NCBI RefSeq assembly: GCF_001422815.1
Contig: NZ_LMMP01000012.1
Coordinates: forward strand, 132,719-196,718
DNA from: Methylobacterium sp. Leaf91
GTDB lineage: Bacteria > Pseudomonadota > Alphaproteobacteria > Rhizobiales > Beijerinckiaceae
Direction: 5' to 3'
Length of the DNA: 64,000 bases
The notes below the pieces were generated by a model. It ran no database searches, was not told the origin of the DNA, and saw only the letters and a list, made by a program, of their open reading frames with translations. Below, one piece after another: positions 54,501-62,482 of the stretch. The position numbers and the translations under genes are program-made. The first letter of the stretch is position 1. Each line of letters starts with the position of its first letter.

Positions 54501-54615
54501 ACTTCTGGTCCTGGTTGATCGACTGGAAGTAGGCCCGGAAAATGAAGGACGACCCGTCCACCAGGATGATCTGATCGCCGGGGCCGACGGGGGCGGATGG
54601 AGAGACAGCGTTCAT
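51559..54615 (-). CDS. polA: DNA polymerase I
   Basis: 1018 residues. The N-terminal 5' nuclease domain (about 1-300) has LVDGSSFIFRAYFQSIN, YEADDLIATYSRQAEARGAG and VPGIGLKTAAALIKEYGS. A linker is followed by an active-looking 3'-5' exonuclease domain (about 400-600) with AVDTETDSLDANNAN. The polymerase domain carries LISADYSQIELRILAHIADI, RRRAKTINFGIIYGISAFG and LQVHDELVFEAPEDEVEKAL. It serves Okazaki fragment processing and repair. Confidence 0.98.
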   Translation of the reverse strand: MNAVSPSAPVGPGDQIILVDGSSFIFRAYFQSINQDQKYNTRPSDGLPTGAVRLFCTKIAQFVQDGAAGIKPTHLAIVFDKSEGSFRKELFPDYKGHRPDAPDDLKRQMPLMREAVRAFGLKPIELERYEADDLIATYSRQAEARGAGVIIVSSDKDLMQLVGPLVRFYDFESGVKGKPGHRPERNLDLDAIIAKWEGLQPNQIGDALALIGDTSDNVPGVPGIGLKTAAALIKEYGSLDALLERAGEIKQPKRRETLLASIDQAKLSRRLVALEENVPLPIALDDLRLPAPDPEKLVGFLKAMEFNTLTRRIASMLHVDPEKVKPDPALLPGSDGADAPPFEAAAQGGEVDPFADLNLPEGEAKPRGPSEPTPSGLVALRAAEATNPIDTTGYETITSLDQLAAWIAEAREAGVVAVDTETDSLDANNANLVGVSLAVAPGRAAYIPLAHLEPVAASEASDLFGDAKAATGQFSPVGGQIPINAALTALKPLLEDPGVLKVGQNIKYDWLVFRRQSVAIEIAPFDDTMLISYVLDAGKGGHGMDELARRHLGHQPITFSDVAGTGKAKVTFDRVPLDKATAYAAEDADVTLRLWRMMKPRLVAERRVTVYETLERPLIPVIARMEAAGIRVDRNMLSRLSGDFSQILVRLEEEIQEDAGERFQVSSPKQIGDILFGKMGLPGAKKTPSGQWATPATLLEELAQAGHELPKKILEWRQLAKLKSTYTDSLQQHADRETDRVHTSFSLAATTTGRLSSSEPNLQNIPIRTEEGRRIRRAFVAPEGRKLISADYSQIELRILAHIADIPQLRQAFEDGVDIHAATASAMFGVPLKDMTSDLRRRAKTINFGIIYGISAFGLADRLGIGREEASAFIKQYFERFPGIRAYIDDTKKLCRDLGYVTTLFGRVCHYPQIRSNNPNERASVERQAINAPIQGSAADIIRRAMVRMEQALRAEKLNVTMLLQVHDELVFEAPEDEVEKALPVIRRVMVEAPAPALTLRVPLVVEAQAAGNWEEAH

Positions 54616-54657
54616 CGTGAGAAAAAGGCCAAGTTCAGGAGACGAGAGCGAGCGCGC

Positions 54658-55017
54658 TCAGGAGGCAGAAAAAGCGTCGCGTTCGGCGATGCAGGCATGA
54701 CGTACTTCGCCGAGCCGCTCTTGGACGGCAGCCCAGACCAGATCCAGCTCTACCTTGTGATAGGGATGTCGATAGACGTTGCCGACATTGGCGATCGATT
54801 GCCAGGGAATGTACGGGTTGCGCAGCTTCGTTTCCGGATCGAGGCGGCGACTGGCCTCGGAGATGATCTCGAGACAGCGGATGACAGCGTAGACCGTACG
54901 TTGGTCAGCGATGAACGTATCGAACGTCATTCCAGCCGTGAAGTGCTGAGCGGCGTCGATATTGTCGATGATGTCGATGATCGCATCGCGGACGCGTTCA
55001 GAACGCATGAACGGCAT
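54658..55017 (-). CDS. HepT-like toxin (DUF86)
   Basis: 119 residues, all-helical. FDTFIADQRTVYAVIRCLEI and IISEASRRLDPETKLRNPYI match the HepT/HEPN fold. The C-terminal motif is IANVGNVYRHPYHKVELDLVW, the R-H-x-Y variant of the family's RNase/AMPylation-target motif. HepT is an RNase or AMPylated toxin neutralised by the partner nucleotidyltransferase. Its start lies 20 bp inside the end of the MntA gene, so the two are co-translated. It sits 42 bp from polA. Confidence 0.85.
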   Translation of the reverse strand: MPFMRSERVRDAIIDIIDNIDAAQHFTAGMTFDTFIADQRTVYAVIRCLEIISEASRRLDPETKLRNPYIPWQSIANVGNVYRHPYHKVELDLVWAAVQERLGEVRHACIAERDAFSAS

Positions 55018-55294
55018 CTCGTTCGGCCCGCAGACGGATATGCGGTTTCAGAGCATCACGGCTGGCGACGTCCACTGCGACCGGAAAAAGCGCCTCGATG
55101 AAGTACACCAGGCCAACATAATCGTCGACGTCACGAATGGTCTCTCGGTCGAGAACGACCATGACGTCGACGTCGCTTGAACCGATTGCCTCTCCCCGCG
55201 CCGTCGACCCGAACAGCGCAGCATGACGGACGCCGCGTAGGCGTAGCTCCGCCTCGTTCTCTCGAAGAATTCCGATGGCGATGCCGCGATCCAT
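54998..55294 (-). CDS. MntA-like nucleotidyltransferase antitoxin
   Basis: 98 residues. The nucleotidyltransferase signature is ALFGSTARGEAIGSSDVDVMVV (G-S-x-A-R-G and S-D-x-D), the metal and NTP-binding centre of minimal nucleotidyltransferases. In HepT/MntA systems this enzyme AMPylates the toxin at a tyrosine. The gene overlaps hepT and precedes it. It lies divergent to the PQQ sugar dehydrogenase gene. Confidence 0.87.
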   Translation of the reverse strand: MDRGIAIGILRENEAELRLRGVRHAALFGSTARGEAIGSSDVDVMVVLDRETIRDVDDYVGLVYFIEALFPVAVDVASRDALKPHIRLRAERDAVHAF

Positions 55295-55416
55295 TCGGCG
55301 ACACTACTTCAAATCGCGGGCGCGCTGAAGGGCCGGGTGGAAGTGTCGCGTGCCGGAACGGCGGATTCCAAGACCGCGTTTCAGCCTCGTCCTCCACAGT
55401 TTCGGAATCCTACCGC

Positions 55417-56607
55417 ATGATCCCGGTCCGCCGCTCGACCTGCCTCGCCCTGACCCTCGCCCTCTCCGCCGCCCCGCTCCCGGCCTTTGCCCAGGCGCTG
55501 CAGAACCCCGGCACGGCGACGATCGAGGCCCATGTGGTGAAGGCCGCGCCGCTGGAGGCGACACCGGAGCGGATCGCCGCTCTGAAACTCCCCGCAGGGT
55601 TCAAGATCGAGGCCTTCGCCCGCGATCTCGGCGCGCCCCGCGTCATCGTCGTGGCGCCGGACGGGGCGCTGTATGTCAGCGACCGCGACGCCGGCACGGT
55701 CACCCGCATTGATGCGACCGACGCGGCCAAGCGCCAAGTCGTCCTGAAGAAGCCGGATGTGCACGGGCTCGCCATCCATGACGGCACTCTGTTCTACGTG
55801 ACGGTGAAAGAGATCTTCTCCGCGCCGATGAAGGCCGATGGCAGTCTCGGCCCCGAGACGAGGCTCGTCGCCGACCTTCCCGATGCCGGCCAGCATCCAA
55901 ACCGCACCATCGGCTTCGGGCCGGACGGCTGGCTCTATGCCAGCCTCGGTTCCACCTGCAACGAATGCGAGGAGCGCAACCCCGAGAACGCCACCATGGT
56001 TCGGATGAAACCGGATGGGTCGGGCCGGGAGATCGTCGCTTCGGGCCTGCGCAACACCATCGGTTTCGCCTGGGAGCCTGGGACGAAGGCCCTCTATGGC
56101 TGGGACGACGGCGTCGACTGGCTCGGAAACGACGCAACGCCGGAGGAGCTGAACCGGATCGAGCCGGGCAAGAAGTATGGCTGGCCCTACATCTTCGGTG
56201 CCGGGATCAAGAACCTCTACCGTGAGGTCCCGAAAAGCTCGCTGGAGCAGTGGGACAAGGACAGCGAGCGGCCGCTTCTCACTTGGACGGCGCACGCCTC
56301 TTCGATGCAATTCGCCTTCTACGACGGCGCGCAATTCCCGGCCGAGTACAAAGGCGATGCCTTCGTCACCATGCACGGATCATGGAATCGCAAGCCGCCG
56401 AGTGGCTACGAAGTCCTGCGCGTGCATTTCGAAAAGGGCCTGCCGACGACGATCACCCCGTTCGTGTCGGGCTTCCTCACCGAAGGCGGCCCGAGCGGCT
56501 GGTCGCGTTTCGCCCGGCCCTTCGGTCTGGCGGTCGCCAAGGATGGAAGCCTTTTCCTCGGCGACGACCAGCACGGCATCATCTACCGGATCAGCTACAA
56601 GGGCTGA
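55417..56607 (+). CDS. PQQ-dependent sugar dehydrogenase / sorbosone dehydrogenase-like protein
   Basis: About 396 residues. A signal peptide (MIPVRRSTCLALTLALSAAP, cleavage near AFAQA) leads to a six-bladed beta-propeller. PAGFKIEAFARDLGAPRVIV, HPNRTIGFGPDGWLYASLGS with CNECEERNPENATMVRM, and GLRNTIGFAWEPGTKALYGW are the L-sorbosone/GDH-B type repeats. WNRKPPSGYEVLRVHFEKG and FARPFGLAVAKDGSLFLGDD end the propeller. It probably oxidises a sugar or aldose in the periplasm with PQQ, but the cofactor is inferred. The ATG at 55417 fixes the signal peptide. Confidence 0.88.
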   Translation: MIPVRRSTCLALTLALSAAPLPAFAQALQNPGTATIEAHVVKAAPLEATPERIAALKLPAGFKIEAFARDLGAPRVIVVAPDGALYVSDRDAGTVTRIDATDAAKRQVVLKKPDVHGLAIHDGTLFYVTVKEIFSAPMKADGSLGPETRLVADLPDAGQHPNRTIGFGPDGWLYASLGSTCNECEERNPENATMVRMKPDGSGREIVASGLRNTIGFAWEPGTKALYGWDDGVDWLGNDATPEELNRIEPGKKYGWPYIFGAGIKNLYREVPKSSLEQWDKDSERPLLTWTAHASSMQFAFYDGAQFPAEYKGDAFVTMHGSWNRKPPSGYEVLRVHFEKGLPTTITPFVSGFLTEGGPSGWSRFARPFGLAVAKDGSLFLGDDQHGIIYRISYKG

Positions 56608-56614
56608 GCGGAAC

Positions 56615-57787
56615 TCAACTCGCGGCGCCCACCGTATCCGCCATGCGGGCGTCGCGAGCTCCCAAGGGCTCCTCGTGTCCGATAGTGGTGTCGGCCTCGG
56701 TCTGGTGCTCCATCTCCGCATTGATCTCGGCGCCGACGAGGACGATGGTCGTCGAGATCCAGATCCAGGTCATGAAGCCCACGACCGCGCCGAGGGAGCC
56801 GTAAGTCTCGTTGTATTTGCCGAAATTCGAGACGTACCAGGAAAAGCCCAGCGACCCCGCGAGCCAGAGCACGCCCGCGATGGCGCTGCCCCAGGTCACC
56901 CAGCGCCAGCGCGGCGCGTCGCGGCTCGGACCATAGCGATAGAGCACAGCGAGGCCGGCCAGCACCGCGAGCAGCAGCACCGGCCAGCGCAGGAGCGAGA
57001 TGTACCAGGCCTCCGCGCTGAGACCGACGATGTTGATCACCGCCGGCACCACGACGATGCCCACCAGGGCCAGCACGATGAAGAGCAGCGCCCCCGCCGT
57101 GAAGGTGAGCGAGCGCAGGTTGAGCCAGAAGAAGTTCCGGGTCTCGCGCTCCTCGTAGACGATGTTGAGGGCCTGGAAGACCGCTTTCATCCCGCCATTG
57201 GCGCTCCAGATCGACAGGGCGAGACCGGTGAAGAAAGTGAGACCCAGGGTGGTGTCACCCTTCTCAGCGATGCGCTTCACCTGTTCGCCGATGATGTCGA
57301 GAGCACCGGACGGGATCACGCCCTGGAGGTTCTGCAGGTGATCGTTGATCGTCGATACCTCCGCCACCAGACCGTAGCAGGCGACCAGGGCGGCAATGGC
57401 CGGGAAGATCGCCAGCAGAACGTAGAAGGTCACGCCAGCGGCCACCGAGACGAGGTTGTTCTCGCCGATATCGTGGAAAACCCGAAGACCGATATCCTTC
57501 CAACCCTTGGCGGGGATTTCGGACGGTGTCGACGCCTGCCGCCCGCGTTCGGTCTCCGTCCTGGCGACGTGCTTGGCGTCCCTTCCCTCATGGGAGGGGG
57601 AGGGCTCGCTCGTGCGCGGGGCGGAGGGAGACCTGTCCGACGATGACCCGGACGGGGATGGCCGCGTGCCCTTCCGCGGCAGGACGACGAGACCGACGAG
57701 CGCGGTCACGAGCCCCAGCGTCCACAGGGTGGAGCCGGATTGCCCAGCCCCCCCCGCTCCCGCAGGGTCATGATGTGGTTCGGCCAT
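56615..57787 (-). CDS. YihY/BrkB-family membrane protein
   Basis: About 390 residues. A disordered, Ser/Pro-rich N-terminal region of about 85 residues carries one hydrophobic segment (TLWTLGLVTALVGLVVLP). The YihY core follows with six helices: NLVSVAAGVTFYVLLAIFPA, then GLTFFTGLALSIWSANGGMK with AVFQALNIVYEERETRNFFW, LYRYGPSRDAPRWRWVTWGS and YGSLGAVVGFMTWIWISTTI. The family was once called ribonuclease BN by error; it is an inner-membrane protein of unclear function. The ATG at 57787 is chosen over 57949. Confidence 0.9.
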   Translation of the reverse strand: MAEPHHDPAGAGGAGQSGSTLWTLGLVTALVGLVVLPRKGTRPSPSGSSSDRSPSAPRTSEPSPSHEGRDAKHVARTETERGRQASTPSEIPAKGWKDIGLRVFHDIGENNLVSVAAGVTFYVLLAIFPAIAALVACYGLVAEVSTINDHLQNLQGVIPSGALDIIGEQVKRIAEKGDTTLGLTFFTGLALSIWSANGGMKAVFQALNIVYEERETRNFFWLNLRSLTFTAGALLFIVLALVGIVVVPAVINIVGLSAEAWYISLLRWPVLLLAVLAGLAVLYRYGPSRDAPRWRWVTWGSAIAGVLWLAGSLGFSWYVSNFGKYNETYGSLGAVVGFMTWIWISTTIVLVGAEINAEMEHQTEADTTIGHEEPLGARDARMADTVGAAS

Positions 57788-58057
57788 CGGCGGTTCGTCC
57801 TGTAGAGCGGAAAGTGAATTCAATTCCCTGCGACAACCTTCCGCCGCCCAGAGAGTTTCATGCACGGTCCCCGACCGTCTTTCAGCGGACGAAGTCGGTG
57901 AGGGAGAGCCGCAGACGCGCTGTCCGGCATGGTGCGTGCTCTCAGGCACGGACTGTCAACCCGTCTGCGGTTATCTAGCGCCATTCGGCGCTTGCCCTCG
58001 GCAGCCGTTGCCCTCACCGTTTTCGCGAAATCTTCCAAACGAGGACACGACAGCCCC

Positions 58058-59878
58058 GTGCCGCACGCGACAGAGCTGATTGCCATCATCGCCCTCGGTC
58101 TCGTCCTGGCCTTCGCCTGTGGGATGCTGGCCCAACGCCTGCGGCTTCCTCCCCTCGTCGGCTATCTCCTGGCCGGGGTTCTGGTTGGGCCGTACACACC
58201 CGGCTTCGTCGGCAACAGCCAACTCGCGAGCCAGCTCGCCGAAATCGGCGTGATCCTGCTGATGTTCGGGGTCGGCCTGCATTTCTCGATCAAAGACCTG
58301 ATGGCGGTGCGCACCATCGCCCTGCCGGGCGCGATCGTGCAGATCGTGGCCGCTACCGCCATGGGTGGGCTGCTGGCGCATCTCTGGGGCTGGGGCATCG
58401 GCGCGGGCCTCGTCTTCGGCCTGGCCCTCTCGGTGGCGAGCACCGTGGTGCTGCTGCGTGCCCTGGAGGAGCGTCGGCTCCTCGACAGCGACAAGGGCCG
58501 CATCGCGGTGGGGTGGCTCATCGTCGAGGATCTGGCGATGGTCCTCGCCCTGGTCCTGCTCCCCGCCCTCGCACCATCCCTCGGGGGAACCGGCGACGGC
58601 GCGGCCCACCATGTCGCCGACGGCAACATCTGGCTCACCCTGGCCCTGACGCTGGCCAAGGTCGCGGTATTCGCCCTGGTGATGCTGGTGGGCGGACGCC
58701 GCGTCGTGCCCTGGCTCCTCGATCAGGCGGCCCGCACCGGCTCGCGCGAACTCTTCACCCTCGCGGTCCTCGCTTTGGCGCTGGGCATCGCCTTCGGATC
58801 GGCGGAGCTCTTCGGGGTCTCCTTCGCGCTCGGCGCCTTCTTCGCCGGCATGGTGCTGGCCGAATCCGACCTCAGCCATCAGGCGGCGGCCGATTCCCTG
58901 CCCCTGCAGGACGCGTTCGCGGTGCTGTTCTTCGTCTCCGTGGGCATGTTGTTCGATCCGGGCATCCTCCTGCGCGAGCCGCTTTCGGTGCTGGCCGTCC
59001 TCGGCATCATCCTCCTCGGCAAATCGCTCGCCGCCGTGGCCATCGTGCTGGCCTTCAAGCATCCCATCGGCACCGCGCTCACCATCGCGGCCAGTCTCGC
59101 GCAGATCGGCGAGTTCTCCTTCATCCTCGTCAGCCTCGGATTGTCGCTGAAGCTCCTGCCTACGGAAGGACGCGACCTCATCCTCGGCGGCGCGATCCTG
59201 TCGATCACGCTCAACCCGCTCTTCTTCGTCCTGGCGGAGCGGGCGACGCGCTTCTTCGCCGAGCGGCCGGAACTCGCGGCCCGGTTCGAGCGTCGCGGCG
59301 CTGCGGCGATGGCGGTGACCGAGGAGGCGAAGCCTCATCGCGGGCATGCCATCGTCATCGGCTATGGCCGTGTCGGAAGCACCATCGCCAAGGCCTTCGC
59401 CACCTGGGACCTTCCCTATCTGGTGATCGACCGCGACCGCCGCCGCGTCCTCGACCTGCGCAAGGACGGTGTCGAAGCGGTGTTCGGGGACGCCACGGCG
59501 CCGGGTATCCTCGAAGCCGCCGATATCGGCCAGGCGAAGCTCATCGTGATCGCATCGCCCGAGCCGCATACGGCGCGCCGCCTCGTCGAACTCGCCCGCG
59601 AGGCCAATCCCGGCATCGACACGCTGGTGCGCACCCATAACGATGGCGAGCGGCACTATTTCGAGGAACAGGGCGTCGGCCTCGTCCTCATGGCCGAGCG
59701 CGAACTGGCCTTCGGCATGACGCTCTACGCCCTGCGCAGCCTCGGGCTGAAGGAAGGCGAAGCCCGCATCTTCGTCGACAGCACCCGCGTGGAGAGCCGC
59801 ACGGCCCCGGTCGAGGCCGAGATCGACCAGGGCGCTCCGGAACTCCGCCCGCACAAGGCGGATGTGGTCGAAGGGTAG
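58058..59878 (+). CDS. CPA2 monovalent cation:proton antiporter with RCK domain
   Basis: About 606 residues. A dozen membrane helices form the Na+/H+ exchanger-like domain (LPPLVGYLLAGVLVGPYTPG, GVILLMFGVGLHFSIKDL, LALSVASTVVLLRALEERRL, FGVSFALGAFFAGMVLAESD). A cytoplasmic TrkA-N domain follows with HAIVIGYGRVGSTIAKAFAT, the NAD-binding motif. This is the KefB/YbaL type. It probably exchanges K+ or Na+ for H+. The GTG at 58058 with GAGGA upstream is preferred to 57929, whose extra residues are basic and run over a neighbouring promoter. Confidence 0.92.
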   Translation: MPHATELIAIIALGLVLAFACGMLAQRLRLPPLVGYLLAGVLVGPYTPGFVGNSQLASQLAEIGVILLMFGVGLHFSIKDLMAVRTIALPGAIVQIVAATAMGGLLAHLWGWGIGAGLVFGLALSVASTVVLLRALEERRLLDSDKGRIAVGWLIVEDLAMVLALVLLPALAPSLGGTGDGAAHHVADGNIWLTLALTLAKVAVFALVMLVGGRRVVPWLLDQAARTGSRELFTLAVLALALGIAFGSAELFGVSFALGAFFAGMVLAESDLSHQAAADSLPLQDAFAVLFFVSVGMLFDPGILLREPLSVLAVLGIILLGKSLAAVAIVLAFKHPIGTALTIAASLAQIGEFSFILVSLGLSLKLLPTEGRDLILGGAILSITLNPLFFVLAERATRFFAERPELAARFERRGAAAMAVTEEAKPHRGHAIVIGYGRVGSTIAKAFATWDLPYLVIDRDRRRVLDLRKDGVEAVFGDATAPGILEAADIGQAKLIVIASPEPHTARRLVELAREANPGIDTLVRTHNDGERHYFEEQGVGLVLMAERELAFGMTLYALRSLGLKEGEARIFVDSTRVESRTAPVEAEIDQGAPELRPHKADVVEG

Positions 59879-60062
59879 GGCTTGGTCTGCGGTCCTGCGA
59901 AGGACGGGATGGGTTCCGTCTTTTCAAACACATCCTGCGGGCAGGCATCGTCCTGAGTCCGTCCGAGCGCCCGGGTAGTGCGACGCGACCCACCCCATGT
60001 CCGGAGCATTTCGTATCGAGTGACCGGCCGATCGGTCCGATGAGCTCCGGGGGCGTCCCGGC

Positions 60063-61013
60063 TCAGGCAGGTCCTGCCAGGGCGCTCTTGGGCAGTAGCA
60101 TGTGCACCCCCTTGTTGCCGTCGACCGTTTGCGTGATCCGGAGGTTCCCGGCGAGCGAGCACAGCATGTAGGCCTGATTGCGGGTCAGGCCGCTGCGTGC
60201 GCAGACATGGCGGACCATCTCGCGTACCGCCTGGCGCATGGCCTCGTCGAGGCTTTCATGCAGGCCGATCGTCATGAGATCGGTCGGGGTCTCGGCAAAC
60301 GGCCACGCATAGCCGAGATCCTTGCGCACGGTCAGCCGAAAGGTCCCCGATAGGCCGGTCTCGAGAGCGGTGATGCAGACCTCGCCGTCACCCTGCACGC
60401 CGTGGCCGTCGCCGGCATAGAAGCCCGCGCCCGGGTTGAAGACTGGCAGATACAGCGACGTGCCGACCTTGAGTTCCTTGTTGTCCATGTTCCCGCCGAA
60501 GGCGCGGGGAACCGGAGAACCGACCCTTCCCCAGGCTGCGGGAGGCGCCGTGCCCATGATTCCGAAGAACGGATCGAGGGGCAACTCGGCGCCCCAGGGC
60601 AGGATCGCGACGCCGCGGGCGACGTCGATGTCGGGATGGATCGTCTCGTAGTCGGTGAACTCGTCCGGCAGGGTGCCGAGCAGCGGAAGGATCGCCACGA
60701 AGCCCCAATCCATGCGGAACTTCAGATCGAGGATGTCGACTTGGAGCACGTCGCCGGGTTCCGCCCCGCGGACATGGACCGGACCGGTGACGAAATGCGG
60801 CCCGGGGCCGGAGGCGAGGGTATCGAGGGCGGCGAGGTAATCGGCCGGCACCCGGGCCGGATCGGGATGGAGCGATTCCTTGCCGCCGGCCGGAAACGAA
60901 TGGAGCGTGACGGTGTCGCCGGACTCGACCTCCAGGACCGGCGGCAGAGCGGCGTCGAAATAGCCGAGCACCATCGTGTCGGGGGTCGCGGGAATCTCGT
61001 GATGCGTCGACAT
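60063..61013 (-). CDS. fmdA: Acetamidase/formamidase family protein
   Basis: 316 residues. The FmdA/AmdA fold is shown by VLEVESGDTVTLHSFPAGG, GPVHVRGAEPGDVLQVDILD and PFFGIMGTAPPAAWGRVGSP. FGGNMDNKELKVGTSLYLPV and GFYAGDGHGVQGDGEVCITA carry the metal-site His/Asp residues. It hydrolyses formamide or acetamide to ammonia and the acid. It is the last gene downstream of a urea/amide ABC transporter cluster on the same strand, 33 bp after urtE, which suggests a scavenging pathway for small amides. Confidence 0.93.
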   Translation of the reverse strand: MSTHHEIPATPDTMVLGYFDAALPPVLEVESGDTVTLHSFPAGGKESLHPDPARVPADYLAALDTLASGPGPHFVTGPVHVRGAEPGDVLQVDILDLKFRMDWGFVAILPLLGTLPDEFTDYETIHPDIDVARGVAILPWGAELPLDPFFGIMGTAPPAAWGRVGSPVPRAFGGNMDNKELKVGTSLYLPVFNPGAGFYAGDGHGVQGDGEVCITALETGLSGTFRLTVRKDLGYAWPFAETPTDLMTIGLHESLDEAMRQAVREMVRHVCARSGLTRNQAYMLCSLAGNLRITQTVDGNKGVHMLLPKSALAGPA

Positions 61014-61046
61014 GAGGGATCCTTCCGAAGGTCTGATGGCGGCTGG

Positions 61047-61775
61047 TCAGACCGCGATGTGCCGGGACAGGGTGGCGTGGTCCAAGGTGTCGCGCGTGCC
61101 CCGTTCGACCACGTTGCCGCGCGAGAGCACGACGAAGGAATCGGCGAGGCGAACCGCGAATTCGAGATATTGCTCCACGAGAAGCACGGTGATCCGGCCT
61201 TTGAGCTCTTCGATCACGGCCTCGATCGCCGAGACGATGGAGGGTTGAATGCCTTCCGTGGGCTCGTCGAGGAGGATGAGGCGGGGGCGTGTGCTCAGCG
61301 CGCGGGCGATGGCGAGTTGCTGCTGCTGACCGCCCGAAAGATTGCCGCCGGGCCGGTTCCACAGGTCGCGCAGGGCCGGGAACAAGGCGACCGCTTCATC
61401 CACGGCGTCGGTGCGGTCCAGCCCATGTGCCCGGGCGGCGACACGCAGGTTCTCGGCCACGGTGAGGTCGGCGAAGATCTCGCGCCCTTGCGGCACGATG
61501 GCGAGGCCCGCCCGCGCTCGCCGGTCGGGAGACATGTCGGTGATGTCGGTCTCGCCGAGGATGATGCAGCCACGGCTCACCGGAATCAGGCCGGCAAGAC
61601 AGCGCAACAGCGTTGTCTTGCCGGCGCCGTTGCGGCCCAGCACCGCCATGCAGGAACCCGGCTCGATGGACAGGTCGACGTTCCGCAGGACTTGCGCGCT
61701 GCCGTAATGCTGGTCGAGGCCGGTGACGGACAAGCCGAGCGGAACCGGCGACAGGGAGGGGGACACGTCGCTCAT
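61047..61775 (-). CDS. urtE: Urea/short-chain amide ABC transporter ATP-binding protein
   Basis: 242 residues. A Walker A GRNGAGKTTLLRCLAG, Q-loop IVPQGREIFADLTV, signature LSGGQQQQLAIARAL and Walker B LILLDEPTEGIQPSIV are all present. The QGREIF and EPTEGIQPS stretches are characteristic of UrtE/LivF. It powers urea or amide import. The ATG at 61775 overlaps the urtD stop by 4 bp. Confidence 0.93.
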   Translation of the reverse strand: MSDVSPSLSPVPLGLSVTGLDQHYGSAQVLRNVDLSIEPGSCMAVLGRNGAGKTTLLRCLAGLIPVSRGCIILGETDITDMSPDRRARAGLAIVPQGREIFADLTVAENLRVAARAHGLDRTDAVDEAVALFPALRDLWNRPGGNLSGGQQQQLAIARALSTRPRLILLDEPTEGIQPSIVSAIEAVIEELKGRITVLLVEQYLEFAVRLADSFVVLSRGNVVERGTRDTLDHATLSRHIAV

Positions 61776-62482
61776 CGGCCGAGGAACACCTCGATGACCC
61801 GTGAATCGGCGCGCGCACCCTCCATCCCGCCCTCGAACAGGGTGCGGCCCTCGTGAAGCACGGTCACCCGGTCGGCGATCGCCTCCACGAAAGCCATGTC
61901 GTGCTCGATCACCAGGATGGCTCGGTCGGGCCGGCGCAGGGATCGGATGAGATCGGCGGTGCGTGCAGTCTCGGCATCGGACAATCCTGCTACCGGCTCG
62001 TCGAGGAGGACCAGCTTCGGCTGCGAAGCCAGGACCATGCCGATCTCCAACCATTGCTTCTCCCCGTGCGCCAGGGAACCGGCGAGGGTGTCCGCACGCG
62101 TTTCCAACCCGGTCTCGGCGAGGGATACCGCGATGCGGTCGGATCGCTCGGAGATCGGGCAGTCGAGGCCACAGCCGATCTCGAGGTTTTCGCGCACGGT
62201 CAGGGCAGGAAAGACGCTGGGCTTCTGGAACTTGCGACGCACGCCCGCACGGGCGATCTCGGCTTCCGAGCGGCGGGTCAGGTCGAGGTCGTCGCCGAGC
62301 ATGATGCGGCCCGAGGTCGGTTTGGCGATGCCCGTGATGGCGTCGAGAAGGGTGGTCTTGCCAGCGCCGTTCGGACCGATCACCGCCCGGACCTCACCAG
62401 GATCGATGGCCAGTGACAGCTCGTCCAGGGCGCGGAACCGCCCGAACACGACGCTCAGATTGTCGATGGTCAGGGCGCTCAT
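61772..62482 (-). CDS. urtD: Urea/short-chain amide ABC transporter ATP-binding protein
   Basis: 236 residues. Walker A is GPNGAGKTTLLDAITG, followed by ARAGVRRKFQKPSVFPALTV, typical of UrtD. The signature region SLAHGEKQWLEIGMVLASQP replaces LSGGQ, as in UrtD/LivG proteins, and Walker B is LVLLDEPVAGLSDAETA. It pairs with UrtE as the ATPase dimer. Overlaps of 4 bp with both neighbours (ATGA) show tight co-translation. Confidence 0.93.
   Translation of the reverse strand: MSALTIDNLSVVFGRFRALDELSLAIDPGEVRAVIGPNGAGKTTLLDAITGIAKPTSGRIMLGDDLDLTRRSEAEIARAGVRRKFQKPSVFPALTVRENLEIGCGLDCPISERSDRIAVSLAETGLETRADTLAGSLAHGEKQWLEIGMVLASQPKLVLLDEPVAGLSDAETARTADLIRSLRRPDRAILVIEHDMAFVEAIADRVTVLHEGRTLFEGGMEGARADSRVIEVFLGR

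Noticed and set aside
57971..59854. 627-codon minus-strand frame over the CPA2 antiporter
   Set aside because: Antisense to a protein with clear transmembrane and TrkA-N motifs.
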